From NCBI GenBank assembly GCA_016744395.1, contig JADGEK010000022.1, positions 1 through 45,348 of the forward strand: a stretch of 45,348 nt of DNA, read 5' to 3'. Positions 1 to 9,421 of this stretch are shown piece after piece. The DNA is from Gammaproteobacteria bacterium. GTDB taxonomy: Bacteria; Pseudomonadota; Gammaproteobacteria; GRL18. The notes beneath the pieces were generated by a model that saw only the letters and a program-made list of their open reading frames with translations, searched no databases and was not told where the DNA came from. A program made the translations under genes and the position numbers. The first letter of the stretch is position 1; each line of letters opens with the position of its first letter.

Positions 1-668
1 TTCTTTCTTAATTTCATTTTATCACCGTCTCGCACCATTTTCACACGACTCAAAAATGACTGGCCTAACAGAACTTCTGTCGGAAAAGCCCCATCAAGAA
101 CCACCGCCTCTACATTGTAAAGTTGAATATGTCCTATTTTAACTTTACTCAAATTTATCATGTAACCTTTAGCGATGCCTGATGCCGTCGAGGAATGTAT
201 TGGTGTGCCTTTTTTATATTTCAAACCAATTCGCTTAGCTGCGTTAGAGCTCATTGCAACGGAACTGGCGCCAGTATCGATTAAAAAATGAGTAGAAAAG
301 TTATTGATGCTGCCATAAATCCGAAACATGTTATGTTCATCTTTCCAAACCACCAGTTCTTTCCCTGGATCGGCTTTTTTAAAACTGGTCGTAATTTCTG
401 AGCCCAATTTAAATTTTTTCTTTTGACCATGCAACTCCAGAATGACTTCATCACTATCAGAGCGGATTAAGGTCACACCATTAAAGGGCTTTCCTTTTTT
501 CAATAATTTCTGCTGGCCATCGATGATAACCATTGCTTTATCAGTGAATAACGCCATTACTTTAATTTTGTGGCTTGCATAAGAATTCGTGGAAGCCAAT
601 AAAATAAAACCTGCCAGCAAGCTTAGCAGAGTCAATGTTTTACTCTGTAATTGATATTGATATTTCAC
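1..668 (-). CDS. Retropepsin-like aspartic protease, exported (3' end cut by window edge)
   Basis: About 222 residues are visible and the reading frame runs off base 1. The protein starts with an N-terminal hydrophobic stretch (about residues 10-30, ending near SYA) typical of a signal peptide, so it is probably periplasmic or membrane-anchored. The catalytic motif is LIDTGASS with the Asp at about residue 130, and a later LLG (EVLLGQSFLS) fits the second half of the fold. This matches the clan AA single-domain aspartic proteases found in many proteobacteria; such proteins act as dimers. The start is GTG at 668, chosen because GGAG lies about 7 bases upstream. The gene follows pgpA by 36 bases on the same strand and may be the last gene of the riboflavin operon. 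The substrate is unknown. Confidence 0.75.
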   Translation of the reverse strand, partial: MKYQYQLQSKTLTLLSLLAGFILLASTNSYASHKIKVMALFTDKAMVIIDGQQKLLKKGKPFNGVTLIRSDSDEVILELHGQKKKFKLGSEITTSFKKADPGKELVVWKDEHNMFRIYGSINNFSTHFLIDTGASSVAMSSNAAKRIGLKYKKGTPIHSSTASGIAKGYMINLSKVKIGHIQLYNVEAVVLDGAFPTEVLLGQSFLSRVKMVRDGDKMKLRK

Positions 669-704
669 AAAAACTCCATTTAGTGTCTAGAAAAAGAGAG
701 GCCA

Positions 705-1205
705 TCATAAAGGGGAATAGTTAACGATCAGGAACAAACAGATCCAGGAGTATACTCCAGCCAGGACATCATCAATCATTATTCCAAAACCACCTTCCAC
801 ATGTTTGTCCAGGTAGCGGATAGGCCAGGGTTTTACAATATCAAAAAAGCGAAATAAAAGAAAACCGACCAGTACCCATTTCCAGTCAAAAGGGATTAAA
901 AACATGGTGATCCAGAAGCCCACAAATTCATCCCAGACAATTCCAGAAAAATCATGTACTTTTAAATCATCCGAAGTCACTTGACAAATCTTAATGCCAA
1001 TAAAAAATGCCACGACGGTGACCAGCCCGTAGGCAAACCATGGCAATTGTATTAAGAGCAAATACACAGGAATGGCAGCCAATGTACCAAACGTACCAGG
1101 TGCATATTTTGCCAAGCCTGAACCAAAACCAAATGCCAGAAAATGCCAGGGGTTTCTCCAAACCTGATGACGTTTCCGAATTACCTCTTTATCCAAAATG
1201 GTCAT
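705..1205 (-). CDS. pgpA: Phosphatidylglycerophosphatase A
   Basis: This enzyme removes phosphate from phosphatidylglycerol phosphate at the inner membrane to give phosphatidylglycerol. Family hallmarks are visible: NPWHFLAFGFGSGL near the N terminus, PGTFGTLAA, WDEFVGFW and the C-terminal IDDVLAG acidic motif, with several membrane segments between. The reading frame is open back to an ATG at 1241, but the ATG at 1205 gives MTILDKEV, which aligns residue for residue in length with the E. coli N terminus and overlaps thiL by only 17 bases. An AGAGG lies just upstream of it, somewhat close. It is the downstream partner of thiL, the usual arrangement in gammaproteobacteria. Confidence 0.9.
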   Translation of the reverse strand: MTILDKEVIRKRHQVWRNPWHFLAFGFGSGLAKYAPGTFGTLAAIPVYLLLIQLPWFAYGLVTVVAFFIGIKICQVTSDDLKVHDFSGIVWDEFVGFWITMFLIPFDWKWVLVGFLLFRFFDIVKPWPIRYLDKHVEGGFGIMIDDVLAGVYSWICLFLIVNYSPL

Positions 1206-2190
1206 AACCTCTTGTTTTAATTTTATATTCTTGTCTGTCATGAGGCAAACGTCCAGTACCTAACAAACGTAAGCCTTTTTGGGAAGTGATAATTCCCACC
1301 TCAATAAATTGTGGATATTGTTCTTTAATCGCAGGCCAATCGTCTTTAGCCAAAGTAAAACAAAGTTCATAGTCATCCCCTCCTGTTAATGCTTTTTCCC
1401 ATGCCGCCTGTTTATCCAGACAAGTCAAAGAAGCCGCTAAGGGTATCTTCTCAAGAATTAATTCAGCCCCCACATTACTGGCTTTTAAGATATGTTTCAA
1501 ATCCGATAATAAACCATCAGACAGATCCAGGGCAGAATGAGCAATCGTTTGCAGACTCAGACCTTCTTTAATTCTTGCTTTTGGGTAGTTCAAAGCGTTT
1601 AAAGCATCTTGCTTATCGTGTTCCGAAAGACAAGAAAACTGTTCAGTATTTTGCTTCAACGCAATATCAAGTCCAATAGCAGCACCACCCAGAGGACCCG
1701 TCACGATAATAAGATCATCAGGCTTTGCTCCTGAACGTCGCATGCCTGACGATTTATCCAGATAACCACTGACTTGAATTGTAACAGACAATGCCCCTTT
1801 GGTTGTATCACCACCAATGAGTTGAATATTATGCTCTTTAGCAAGAGAAAAGAGAGATAGGGAAAATTTTTCGAGCCACTCTTCACGTGATTTATCGCAC
1901 TGCATTTCAGGCAAGCTCAAACTTAATGTAAACCACGCAGGTTCAGCGCCCATTGCAGCCAGATCACTTAAATTGACTGCCAGTGCTTTATAAGCAATCG
2001 CCTCAGGAGGGGTGTCATCAGGAAAGTGTACACCACTGATGAGTGTATCAATTGAAAAAGCCAGGTTGCTTTGTTTTCGGGGTTGAGCAATCGCACAGTC
2101 ATCGCCAATACCTAGTACAATATCAGAACGTGACACTTGTTCAGGATCAGAAAAATAAGATTGAATAAGTTGAAATTCTGATCGAGACAT
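1189..2190 (-). CDS. thiL: Thiamine-monophosphate kinase
   Basis: ThiL phosphorylates thiamine monophosphate to thiamine pyrophosphate using ATP. The family motifs are present in order: GIGDDCAI near the N terminus (metal and nucleotide binding), SIDTLISGVHF, NLSDLAAMGAEP, GGDTTKG, and the C-terminal LDLSDGLLSDL and GGDDYELCF. The length, 333 residues, is normal. The frame is open to an ATG at 2223, but the ATG at 2190 (MSRSEFQLI) is preferred: AGGG lies 6 bases upstream and it matches the MxxxEFxLI start seen in homologues. The 3' end overlaps pgpA. The gene sits downstream of nusB, as in E. coli. Confidence 0.93.
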   Translation of the reverse strand: MSRSEFQLIQSYFSDPEQVSRSDIVLGIGDDCAIAQPRKQSNLAFSIDTLISGVHFPDDTPPEAIAYKALAVNLSDLAAMGAEPAWFTLSLSLPEMQCDKSREEWLEKFSLSLFSLAKEHNIQLIGGDTTKGALSVTIQVSGYLDKSSGMRRSGAKPDDLIIVTGPLGGAAIGLDIALKQNTEQFSCLSEHDKQDALNALNYPKARIKEGLSLQTIAHSALDLSDGLLSDLKHILKASNVGAELILEKIPLAASLTCLDKQAAWEKALTGGDDYELCFTLAKDDWPAIKEQYPQFIEVGIITSQKGLRLLGTGRLPHDRQEYKIKTRGYDHFG

Positions 2191-2321
2191 AGTTTCCCTA
2201 AGTTCAGACTCTAAGGTGAGCATCTAATATGGGGAATTATTATAAATGCCCTGCGACGGGTTGAATCAATGGGGAATGCAAAAAGAGAGGCATTGCAATT
2301 ACCTTACCAGCTAAAAAAATT

Positions 2322-2768
2322 TTACTTCTTTCGAGCTTTCTTTTTACGTGGTGCTTTTACTTCTGCTTCGCGTAATTTGCCTGCCACTTTATCCATAATG
2401 CCATTAATAAATTTATGGCCCTCTTCAGCGCCAAAAATTTTCGCACACTCAACCGATTCATTGATTGAAACTCGATAAGGTATATCCTTGCGTTGTTCCA
2501 ACTCAAAAACCCCGACTAATAAAATAGCCTTCTCAACAGGATCAACATCACTAAAGGTTCGACTTAAAAAACCCTCCATGTGATCTATCAATGCCATTTT
2601 ATGGCTGGCAACAAAGTGTAGAATTTCCTGAAAATAACTCACATCAGCATCTTCCATATCATGCTCACTGATAAAGTGAACTTCAATGTCAGAAATACTT
2701 TGTTCAGTCAATAACCACGAGTAAAGTGCCTGTACGGCAAACTGTCGTGATTTAGATCGATTTTTCAC
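2322..2768 (-). CDS. nusB: Transcription antitermination protein NusB
   Basis: NusB binds boxA RNA with NusE (S10) and supports antitermination of rRNA operons. The start of the domain, SRQFAVQALYSWLL, and the motif PYRVSINESVECAKIFG, followed by KFINGIMDKVA, are diagnostic. I place the start at the GTG at 2768 because AAGGAAG lies about 6 bases upstream and the resulting 148-residue protein begins close to where E. coli NusB does. An ATG at 2789 in the same frame gives 155 residues but has no clear ribosome binding site. The C terminus is a short Lys/Arg-rich tail (PRKKKARKK). It lies between ribH and thiL in the riboflavin operon. Confidence 0.93.
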   Translation of the reverse strand: MKNRSKSRQFAVQALYSWLLTEQSISDIEVHFISEHDMEDADVSYFQEILHFVASHKMALIDHMEGFLSRTFSDVDPVEKAILLVGVFELEQRKDIPYRVSINESVECAKIFGAEEGHKFINGIMDKVAGKLREAEVKAPRKKKARKK

Positions 2769-2887
2769 TGTTCTTCCTTTATCTGTCATAGAACAATATT
2801 ACTATTTTATCGATTTCATTTAAAGACAATGGAATCAATAAGTTTATTTACCTGAAGAGCTCATAAAATAAGCTCCATAATAATAGT

Positions 2888-3358
2888 CTAAGCAAAATTT
2901 TTCAGAAGGTTTACCATCTCTATTGCTGATAATGCCGCTTCAGTGCCTTTGTTTCCTGCTTTGGTACCAGAACGTTCAATAGCCTGCTCAATAGTATCAA
3001 CGGTTAACACACCAAACGCAACGGGCAAATCATATTCCATACAAACCTGAGCCAGACCTTTTGAATTTTCGTTGGCAACAAACTCAAAGTGTGGTGTACC
3101 ACCTCGGATAACAGCTCCTAAAGCAATGATAGCATCATATTTTTTACTGGCAGCCATACGTTTTGCAGCCAAAGGAATTTCTACAGCGCCTGGAACTCGA
3201 ATGATTTCGATATCATCTTCTTTGCCGCCGTGTCGTAGAATAGTGTCAACTGCACCACTTAATAATGATTCCACGAGAAAACTATTAAAACGACTGATTA
3301 CGATGCCAAACTTAGCATTATCAACAACCATTTCACCTTCAAATGTTTTTATATTCAT
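2888..3358 (-). CDS. ribH: 6,7-dimethyl-8-ribityllumazine synthase
   Basis: RibH condenses 5-amino-6-ribitylamino-uracil with 3,4-dihydroxy-2-butanone 4-phosphate to give lumazine, the penultimate step to riboflavin. The 156-residue protein has the phosphate and substrate loops VVISRFN (written here GIVISRFN), [12 protein letters not shown] and [14 protein letters not shown] with its catalytic His. AGGA lies 7 bases before the ATG. It follows the RibB gene by about 80 bases and precedes nusB, the standard proteobacterial order. Confidence 0.95.
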   Translation of the reverse strand: MNIKTFEGEMVVDNAKFGIVISRFNSFLVESLLSGAVDTILRHGGKEDDIEIIRVPGAVEIPLAAKRMAASKKYDAIIALGAVIRGGTPHFEFVANENSKGLAQVCMEYDLPVAFGVLTVDTIEQAIERSGTKAGNKGTEAALSAIEMVNLLKNFA

Positions 3359-3439
3359 TCTTTATCCTAAATCTAATTCAATATTTATTTTTTCGTAGAC
3401 GGCACCTGAGCCTTGTCAATTTGCCAAGCCTTTACTTGC

Positions 3440-4564
3440 CTAAGACTTTGAATTGCCCGAATAATATTCTACAACTTCCAGGCCAAAGCCCGATAAACCA
3501 TGTATTTTCTTTGGTGCTGACATCACTTTCATTTGTTTAACACCAATTGACTTCAAAATTTGAGCTCCCAAACCATAAGTACGCAAGTCTTTAGTTTGAC
3601 CAGGGTGTGAAGACAATTTACCCTGCTGTATATTTTGATAGTGATCAATGCGGTGAGTCAATTCACTACTGGTTTCATGACTGCGTAAAATAACAATGAC
3701 ACCACTGCCTTCATCATCCATTCGCTGCATGACATCTTCAAGAGGCCAACCACAATCATCCATTTGTGCTCCTAACATATCACAAAAAGAATTTTCCATA
3801 TGGACCCGAACTAAAACAGGCTCTTCAGGGTTAATAGCCCCTTTAATCATTGCCAAATGAACCTGCCCTGAAATGGCATCATGATAAGCTTCTAAACGAA
3901 AATCACCCGACTGAGTGGGTAAATTACACTCGCTGACTTTCTCAACAGAATGTTCATTTTTAAGGCGATACTCAATTAAATCAGCAATGGTGCCAATTTT
4001 AAGATCAAATTTTTCAGCAAAGATCTCTAAATCTGAGCGTCTTGCCATCGTACCATCTTCATTTAGAATCTCAACAATCACTGCTGAAGGATCCAAGCCG
4101 GCAATTCGAGACAAATCACAGCCTGCCTCCGTATGGCCTGCGCGAGTCAACACCCCTCCAGCCTGAGCTGATAATGGAAAAATATGCCCTGGTTGTACGA
4201 TATCAGCAGGCTTGGCATTTTCCGCCACCGCTGCCTGAATCGTTACCGCTCGGTCACCCGCTGAAATGCCTGTTGTCACACCTTCTGCAGCTTCAATTGA
4301 GACGGTGAAGTTAGTCCCATATTCGGCGTTATTACTATCAACCATCAAAGGAATTTGTAATTGCTTACAACGTTGTTGCGTTAGGGTCAAACAAATTAAA
4401 CCACGGCCATTGGTTGCCATAAAGTTAATATCTTCTGGCGTGACTTTGCTGGCAGCCATTAATAGGTCACCTTCATTTTCACGATCTTCATCATCCACAA
4501 TAATGACCATCTTTCCCTGACGGATATCTTCCAGTATTTCTTCAATTGAATTAAAATTTGCCAT
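3440..4564 (-). CDS. ribB: 3,4-dihydroxy-2-butanone 4-phosphate synthase with degenerate GTP cyclohydrolase II-like tail (RibBX type)
   Basis: Residues 1-200 form an intact DHBP synthase: the acidic loop [24 protein letters not shown] and the substrate loop are all present, so conversion of ribulose 5-phosphate to the four-carbon riboflavin precursor is expected. Residues from about 205 onward resemble GTP cyclohydrolase II, but the zinc-binding Cys cluster is incomplete (one Cys remains in MDDCGW where the family has CDCG) and the RQEGRGIGL catalytic motif reads RSHETSSEL. The C-terminal [17 protein letters not shown] is retained. Such hybrids, named ribBX in proteobacteria, supply only RibB activity. 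If so, a separate ribA should exist elsewhere in the genome. The ORF is 374 residues and sits between ribE and ribH. Confidence 0.92.
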   Translation of the reverse strand: MANFNSIEEILEDIRQGKMVIIVDDEDRENEGDLLMAASKVTPEDINFMATNGRGLICLTLTQQRCKQLQIPLMVDSNNAEYGTNFTVSIEAAEGVTTGISAGDRAVTIQAAVAENAKPADIVQPGHIFPLSAQAGGVLTRAGHTEAGCDLSRIAGLDPSAVIVEILNEDGTMARRSDLEIFAEKFDLKIGTIADLIEYRLKNEHSVEKVSECNLPTQSGDFRLEAYHDAISGQVHLAMIKGAINPEEPVLVRVHMENSFCDMLGAQMDDCGWPLEDVMQRMDDEGSGVIVILRSHETSSELTHRIDHYQNIQQGKLSSHPGQTKDLRTYGLGAQILKSIGVKQMKVMSAPKKIHGLSGFGLEVVEYYSGNSKS

Positions 4565-4650
4565 AGTTTTCGTCTTGTAAATAAAAAATTGTTATTAAAA
4601 ATCCGATGATATTCCCAGCCTTAAGTGTGGAAACATTATGCGTTACGTTT

Positions 4651-5316
4651 CTAGCGACTTAAAAAGCCGTTTTCTGCCAATAAATCCATTGTAACACCTT
4701 GTTCAGGTGAAACCTCTGCCGCTTTATCACCCAATAAAAGGCGTTCAAGATAGCGGGCAATAATATCCACTTCAAGATTCACTTCATCACCAGCCTGAAC
4801 TGCAGACAATGTCGTCTCATCCAGGGTATGAGGCACAATATTCAATTCAAAAATCGCGCCATTAAGTTCATTAATAGTCAAACTGATGCCATTGACACAA
4901 ATCGAACCTTTTGCTGCAATGTATTTTGCCAACTCACCTGGAGCCTGAATTTTAAAATGAATTGAACGCCCCGCATGGCTGCGTTCAATGATTTTCCCAA
5001 GGCCATCAACATGACCGCTGACAATATGCCCACCCAAATGTGTCGTCGGCAAGAGTGCTTTTTCTAAGTTCACTCGACTGCCCACTTTGATGTGCTTAAA
5101 ACTGGTTTTAGCCAATGTCTCACCAGAGACATCCGCCCAAAAACCATCACCAGGTAATACGACTACTGTTAAACAGATACCATTAGTGGCAATGCTGTCT
5201 CCAATGGCCACATCAGAAAGCTCCAGCTCACCAGTTTTGATATAAAAACGACTATCCAAGCCTTTGGGTTCAATAGCAGCAATTTTACCTACCGCCTGAA
5301 TAATACCAGTAAACAT
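4651..5316 (-). CDS. ribE: Riboflavin synthase, alpha chain
   Basis: This enzyme dismutates two lumazine molecules into riboflavin and the pyrimidine that RibH reuses. The 221-residue protein shows the internal duplication of two lumazine-binding barrels: MFTGIIQAVGKI opens the first (residues 1-95) and HIVSGHVDGLGKI opens the second (about 98-200). NGICLTV and NGISLTI are matching motifs in the two halves. The gene is 49 bases downstream of ribD and 86 bases upstream of ribB, so it is likely co-transcribed. Confidence 0.95.
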   Translation of the reverse strand: MFTGIIQAVGKIAAIEPKGLDSRFYIKTGELELSDVAIGDSIATNGICLTVVVLPGDGFWADVSGETLAKTSFKHIKVGSRVNLEKALLPTTHLGGHIVSGHVDGLGKIIERSHAGRSIHFKIQAPGELAKYIAAKGSICVNGISLTINELNGAIFELNIVPHTLDETTLSAVQAGDEVNLEVDIIARYLERLLLGDKAAEVSPEQGVTMDLLAENGFLSR

Positions 5317-5365
5317 ATTGCACTAATTTCCTATTCTTTGTCAGCCTCTTTATATACAGAGCTAT

Positions 5366-6508
5366 CTATTTAGAGCTATTTGCAAAAGCAGGGATCGCTG
5401 TAATACGAAAATCTTGTCCCACAGCACGAATATCCTGAATTTTTAAGTTAATTCGATTCGCCATTGCATCCAAACCTGGCAGGTTAAATAAACCTCTGGC
5501 TTCACTGCCCATCAGATGAGGTGCCATATAAATAATCAACTCATCAACAAAGCCAGCGCATAACATCGATCCAGTAAGAGTCGCACCCGCTTCTAAAAGC
5601 ACATCATTGTATTGTTGCTCTGCCATTAGAGACATCATTGCCTGCAAAGACAAAGAGCTGGTTAATGTCCTTTTTTGGATAGGTAAGAAGTGAACATTGG
5701 CACCATTGGATTCCAGTTCCTGCACTTTTTGCGGCATCAATGACTGGCGAGCTTTCGCCGTTGCAATGATTGTTTTTCCAGGCAGAGCCAATAGCCTGGC
5801 ATCAATTGGACATCTCAATTGAGTGTCCAAAATAAAGCGTTCAGGTTGTCTCATCGCATTTGAATAATGAGATGAACGAACATTCATTGACGGATTATCG
5901 GCTAAAATGGTGCCAATCCCCGTTAAGATCGCCGAACTTTCCGCCCGTAAGCGTTGCACATCTTCTCTGGCATCTGCCGAGGTGATCCATTTACTTTCAC
6001 CACTGGCCATTGCTGTACGACCATCCAGACTCATCGCCATTTTACAACGAATTCTGGGTTTTTTACTGACCATACGCTGAATGAAACCAGGGTTCAACGT
6101 TCTTGCTTCTGACCCCAAAACCCCTGTTTTTACTTCCAGGCCATTTTCCTGCAAACGTTTGACACCATTGCCTGAAACCAGTGGATTGGGATCAAGCATA
6201 GCAATGACAACACGTTTTACACCCGCTTCAATCAATGCATTACTGCAGGGGGGAGTTTTTCCAAAATGGCTGCAGGGTTCTAAGGTGACATAAGCTGTAG
6301 CACCCTGTGCATAACCTTGAGTCGAGTTATCCAGCTGCGCCAATGCGTTGACTTCAGCATGCCCTTGCCCGGCGTATTGATGCCAGCCTTCTGCAATGAC
6401 TTGTTCGTTACGAACAAGTACGCAACCCACTCTGGGATTTGGATGAGTGGTATACCAGCCTCTTTTCGCCAGAGAAATGGCTTTTGCCATATAGTATTCG
6501 TCTAGCAT
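5366..6508 (-). CDS. ribD: Bifunctional diaminohydroxyphosphoribosylaminopyrimidine deaminase / 5-amino-6-(5-phosphoribosylamino)uracil reductase
   Basis: RibD performs the second and third steps of riboflavin synthesis. The N-terminal deaminase (about residues 1-145) carries the zinc site GHAEVNAL and the paired Cys in EPCSHFGKTPPC. The C-terminal reductase (about 146-380) begins with KPRIRCKMAMSLDGRTA and uses NADPH. The frame is open to an ATG at 6586, inside nrdR, but the ATG at 6508 gives MLDEYYMAKAISLAKRG, the usual family N terminus, and begins just after the nrdR stop. That makes 380 residues, close to the E. coli length. No riboswitch of the FMN type is seen upstream. Confidence 0.95.
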   Translation of the reverse strand: MLDEYYMAKAISLAKRGWYTTHPNPRVGCVLVRNEQVIAEGWHQYAGQGHAEVNALAQLDNSTQGYAQGATAYVTLEPCSHFGKTPPCSNALIEAGVKRVVIAMLDPNPLVSGNGVKRLQENGLEVKTGVLGSEARTLNPGFIQRMVSKKPRIRCKMAMSLDGRTAMASGESKWITSADAREDVQRLRAESSAILTGIGTILADNPSMNVRSSHYSNAMRQPERFILDTQLRCPIDARLLALPGKTIIATAKARQSLMPQKVQELESNGANVHFLPIQKRTLTSSLSLQAMMSLMAEQQYNDVLLEAGATLTGSMLCAGFVDELIIYMAPHLMGSEARGLFNLPGLDAMANRINLKIQDIRAVGQDFRITAIPAFANSSK

Positions 6509-6512
6509 TGGC

Positions 6513-6965
6513 TTAGGGCGATTCCAGACGTTCAATTTCCTGACGGAATTCATCCAGATCCTGAAAACTGCGATAAACAGAAGCAAAACGGACGTATGCC
6601 ACTTGATCCAGTTTTTTTAATTCATCCATAACCCACTCGCCCAGACGCTCGGCAGCCACTTCTCTATCGCCTGTCGCTCTGAGATTGTATTTAATGTGAT
6701 TAACGGCTTGCTCAATAGTTTCCATTGAAACTGGACGCTTTTCTAAAGCTTTTGACATACCACTCAATAATTTTTGTTCGTCAAAAGGAACTCTTGAACC
6801 ATCACTTTTAACGATTCTCGGCATCACCAATTCAGCGGTTTCAAAAGTTGTAAAACGTTCAGAGCAAGTCAAACATTCTCGCCTGCGACGCACCGAATCA
6901 CCTTCGTTAGCCAGGCGAGAATCAATCACTTTAGTTTCTGGTGCACCACAAAAAGGACAACGCAT
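6513..6965 (-). CDS. nrdR: Transcriptional repressor NrdR
   Basis: NrdR senses ATP/dATP and represses ribonucleotide reductase genes. The 150-residue protein has the N-terminal zinc ribbon (CPFCG at residues 3-7 and CLTC near 31-34), the RRRREC turn, and an ATP-cone domain from about residue 46 ([17 protein letters not shown]). Its position directly between glyA and ribD is the common gammaproteobacterial arrangement; the gap to glyA is 16 bases. Confidence 0.96.
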   Translation of the reverse strand: MRCPFCGAPETKVIDSRLANEGDSVRRRRECLTCSERFTTFETAELVMPRIVKSDGSRVPFDEQKLLSGMSKALEKRPVSMETIEQAVNHIKYNLRATGDREVAAERLGEWVMDELKKLDQVAYVRFASVYRSFQDLDEFRQEIERLESP

Positions 6966-6981
6966 CGTTTTTTCTGGCTAC

Positions 6982-8274
6982 TTATGCATAAACAGGAAAG
7001 CGTTTACACAGATCCAGAACTTTCTGCTTAACCTGTGACACGCTATCCAGTTTTTCCATGTTTTCAAGCACTCGGTCCGCTTCATCCATCTGACACAATT
7101 CATCCAGAATATCACAAATCCAGCCCGCTAAATCAGAACTTTCTTGCTCTTTAAAGCCGCGAGTTGTAATAGCTGGAGATCCAATACGAAGACCACTGGT
7201 CACAAAAGGTGACTGTGGGTCATTGGGAACAGAGTTTTTATTCACCGTAATATTAGCCATACCCAGCGCCGCATCAGCCGCTTTACCAGTTAAGTTGCGA
7301 CTGATCAGACTGACAAGAAACAGGTGATTGTCTGTACCGCCTGAAACCACATCATAGCCACGGTCTAACACAACCGTTGCCATTGCGCGTGCATTCTCAA
7401 CCACTTGTTTTTGGTATGCTTTATAATCATCTTCCATCGCTTCTTTAAAAGCGACCGCTTTACCCGCAATCACATGCATCAATGGACCACCCTGAGTGCC
7501 AGGGAAAATCATTGAGTTCAATTTCTTTTCAATTTCTGGATTTGACTTAGCCAGAATGATGCCACCACGAGGCCCACGCAATGTTTTATGAGTGGTTGAA
7601 GTCGTCACATCAGCAATCTGAACAGGACTCGGATAAACGCCTGCAGCAATTAAACCTGCCACATGTGCCATATCAACCATTAGGTAAGCGCCCACTGAAT
7701 CGGCAATATCACGAAAACGCTGCCAATCCATAACACGCGAATAGGCACTAAAACCTGCAATGATCATTTTTGGCTTGTGTTCTTTGGCAAGACGTTCAAC
7801 TTCATCGTAATCAACTTCGCCTGTCTCTTCATTAAGACCATATTGAACGGCATTGAATAACTTACCTGAAAAGCTGACTTTTGAACCGTGTGTTAAGTGG
7901 CCGCCATGAGCGAGACTCATTCCTAATACCGTGTCACCTGCATTCAGTAACGCAAAATAAACCGCTGCATTGGCCTGAGAACCTGAGTGCGGCTGAACGT
8001 TTGCATAGTCAGCACCAAACAATTCTTTCACACGATCAATCGCCAACTGTTCGGCAATATCCACATTTTCACAACCACCATAATAGCGTTTGGCAGGATA
8101 ACCTTCTGCATATTTATTAGTCAACACAGAGCCTTGAGCCTGCATGACTCTTGGGCTGGTATAGTTTTCTGAAGCAATTAATTCAATATGCTCTTCTTGG
8201 CGCATTTCCTCATGTTGCATTGCATTCCAAAGTTCATCATCGTAGCCAGCAATTGTCATATCTTTCGTAAACAT
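6982..8274 (-). CDS. glyA: Serine hydroxymethyltransferase
   Basis: GlyA interconverts serine and glycine while making 5,10-methylene-tetrahydrofolate, the main cellular one-carbon unit. The PLP-binding Lys is in [15 protein letters not shown]; other family signatures are ELIASENY near residue 35, [15 protein letters not shown] and the [12 protein letters not shown] motif. AAGGA lies about 7 bases before the ATG. The protein is 430 residues, normal for the family. It is the first gene of the long minus-strand operon continuing to pgpA; the promoter should lie in the 218-base gap shared with divergent psd. Confidence 0.97.
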   Translation of the reverse strand: MFTKDMTIAGYDDELWNAMQHEEMRQEEHIELIASENYTSPRVMQAQGSVLTNKYAEGYPAKRYYGGCENVDIAEQLAIDRVKELFGADYANVQPHSGSQANAAVYFALLNAGDTVLGMSLAHGGHLTHGSKVSFSGKLFNAVQYGLNEETGEVDYDEVERLAKEHKPKMIIAGFSAYSRVMDWQRFRDIADSVGAYLMVDMAHVAGLIAAGVYPSPVQIADVTTSTTHKTLRGPRGGIILAKSNPEIEKKLNSMIFPGTQGGPLMHVIAGKAVAFKEAMEDDYKAYQKQVVENARAMATVVLDRGYDVVSGGTDNHLFLVSLISRNLTGKAADAALGMANITVNKNSVPNDPQSPFVTSGLRIGSPAITTRGFKEQESSDLAGWICDILDELCQMDEADRVLENMEKLDSVSQVKQKVLDLCKRFPVYA

Positions 8275-8310
8275 GAGGATTCCTTATTAAATTAGGTTAA
8301 AATACAGCAC

Positions 8311-8325
8311 TAAGCACACTGCTTA
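8311..8325. repeat. Small inverted repeat in the glyA leader
   Basis: TAAGCA and TGCTTA flank a 3-base spacer, 37 bases upstream of the glyA start. It could be an operator or a small RNA hairpin in the leader. The arms are only 6 bases, so chance occurrence is possible. Confidence 0.3.
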
Positions 8326-8422
8326 ACGCTGAGCCACGGGATCATACCCTAAATCTTAAGCTTTATAAACCTAAAATTCATACGGTAGTTGCCTTTAGGC
8401 CAGTATATTTTTCACTATCGTT

Positions 8423-8450
8423 TTGCTGACAGAATAATATCAAATATAAT
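8423..8450 (+). promoter_or_regulatory. Candidate sigma-70 promoter for psd
   Basis: A perfect -10 box TATAAT (8445-8450) follows a partial -35 box TTGCTG (8423-8428) at 16-base spacing, 43 bases before the psd start. The -10 is embedded in an inverted repeat with TATCAA (8438-8443) and TTGATA (8452-8457), which could serve as an operator. The -35 matches only its first three bases. Confidence 0.45.
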
Positions 8451-8492
8451 ATTGATACCGTTTTACCTTAGATTAAGAGATTTGAATTACCC

Positions 8493-9410
8493 ATGAATTC
8501 ACCACAAAGAAATACAGCCTCAAAAGAATCAGGGGCAGAAAAAGCCACTTTTATTGATTACTTAAAAACCTGGCCATTGTTTTTATTACCCCAGCATTTT
8601 TTATCATCTCTCATTCACTGGTTCATGCGTATCAAGCACACAGGCTTTAAAAATTTTCAGATTAATCAATTCATTAAGCTTTTTAAAGTCAATATGAGCG
8701 AAGCAGAGCATGAAAATAGCTCTGATTTTCTGGATTTCAATCATTTTTTCACCCGTCAATTAAAGTCAGACGCAAGAATAGATAAGACAGGGCCCAATGA
8801 GCTGTGTTGTCCCGTTGATGGTGCAATTAGTGAACTGGGTGGCATTAATGATGAGCAACTCATTCAAGCAAAGGGGCATCAATTTGGTCTAAAAGACCTG
8901 CTTGCGGGGGATCAAACCTTAACCGATACCTTTCGTGATGGTCAATTTGCAACCATTTATTTATCCCCACGAGATTACCATCGAATTCATATGCCTATTG
9001 ATGGTTCATTACAAGAAATGCTGCACGTGCCTGGGCAATTATTTGGCGTTAATAATGCATCAGTCAAAACAATTCCACGCCTGTTTGCCAGAAATGAACG
9101 TGTCATTTCTCTATTTGACACACCTGCAGGCCCAATGGCATTAATACAGGTTGGTGCCATTTTCGTTTCCAGTATTGAAACCACATGGCAAGGGGTTGTC
9201 ACCCCTCCTAGACGTAAACAAGTACAACGTTGGTCCTATTATGATCAAGAACCCACTAAAATGATGAAAGCCCAGGAAATGGGCCGTTTTAATATGGGTT
9301 CTACTGTGGTTTTGTTGTTTGCTAAAAACAGGATTGAATGGAATCAAGACTTATACCCCAATTTACCAGTCCAATTGGGACAGTTATTGGGTAATATCAC
9401 ACACCAATAA
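8493..9410 (+). CDS. psd: Phosphatidylserine decarboxylase proenzyme
   Basis: Psd decarboxylates phosphatidylserine to phosphatidylethanolamine at the inner membrane. The 305-residue proenzyme carries the self-cleavage site GST in FNMGSTVVLLF near the C terminus; cleavage between Gly and Ser creates the pyruvoyl group on the small alpha chain. Also seen are NHFFTRQLK, CPVDGAISE and YLSPRDYHRIHMPIDG with conserved His residues. The gene faces glyA on one side and converges on the zinc-ribbon gene on the other, with only 11 bases between stop codons. Confidence 0.95.
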   Translation: MNSPQRNTASKESGAEKATFIDYLKTWPLFLLPQHFLSSLIHWFMRIKHTGFKNFQINQFIKLFKVNMSEAEHENSSDFLDFNHFFTRQLKSDARIDKTGPNELCCPVDGAISELGGINDEQLIQAKGHQFGLKDLLAGDQTLTDTFRDGQFATIYLSPRDYHRIHMPIDGSLQEMLHVPGQLFGVNNASVKTIPRLFARNERVISLFDTPAGPMALIQVGAIFVSSIETTWQGVVTPPRRKQVQRWSYYDQEPTKMMKAQEMGRFNMGSTVVLLFAKNRIEWNQDLYPNLPVQLGQLLGNITHQ

Positions 9411-9421
9411 GCTGGCGATTA

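Noticed and set aside
6508..6965. FMN riboswitch upstream of ribD
   Set aside because: The region upstream of ribD is the nrdR coding sequence, and no conserved RFN-type elements are visible around the riboflavin genes.
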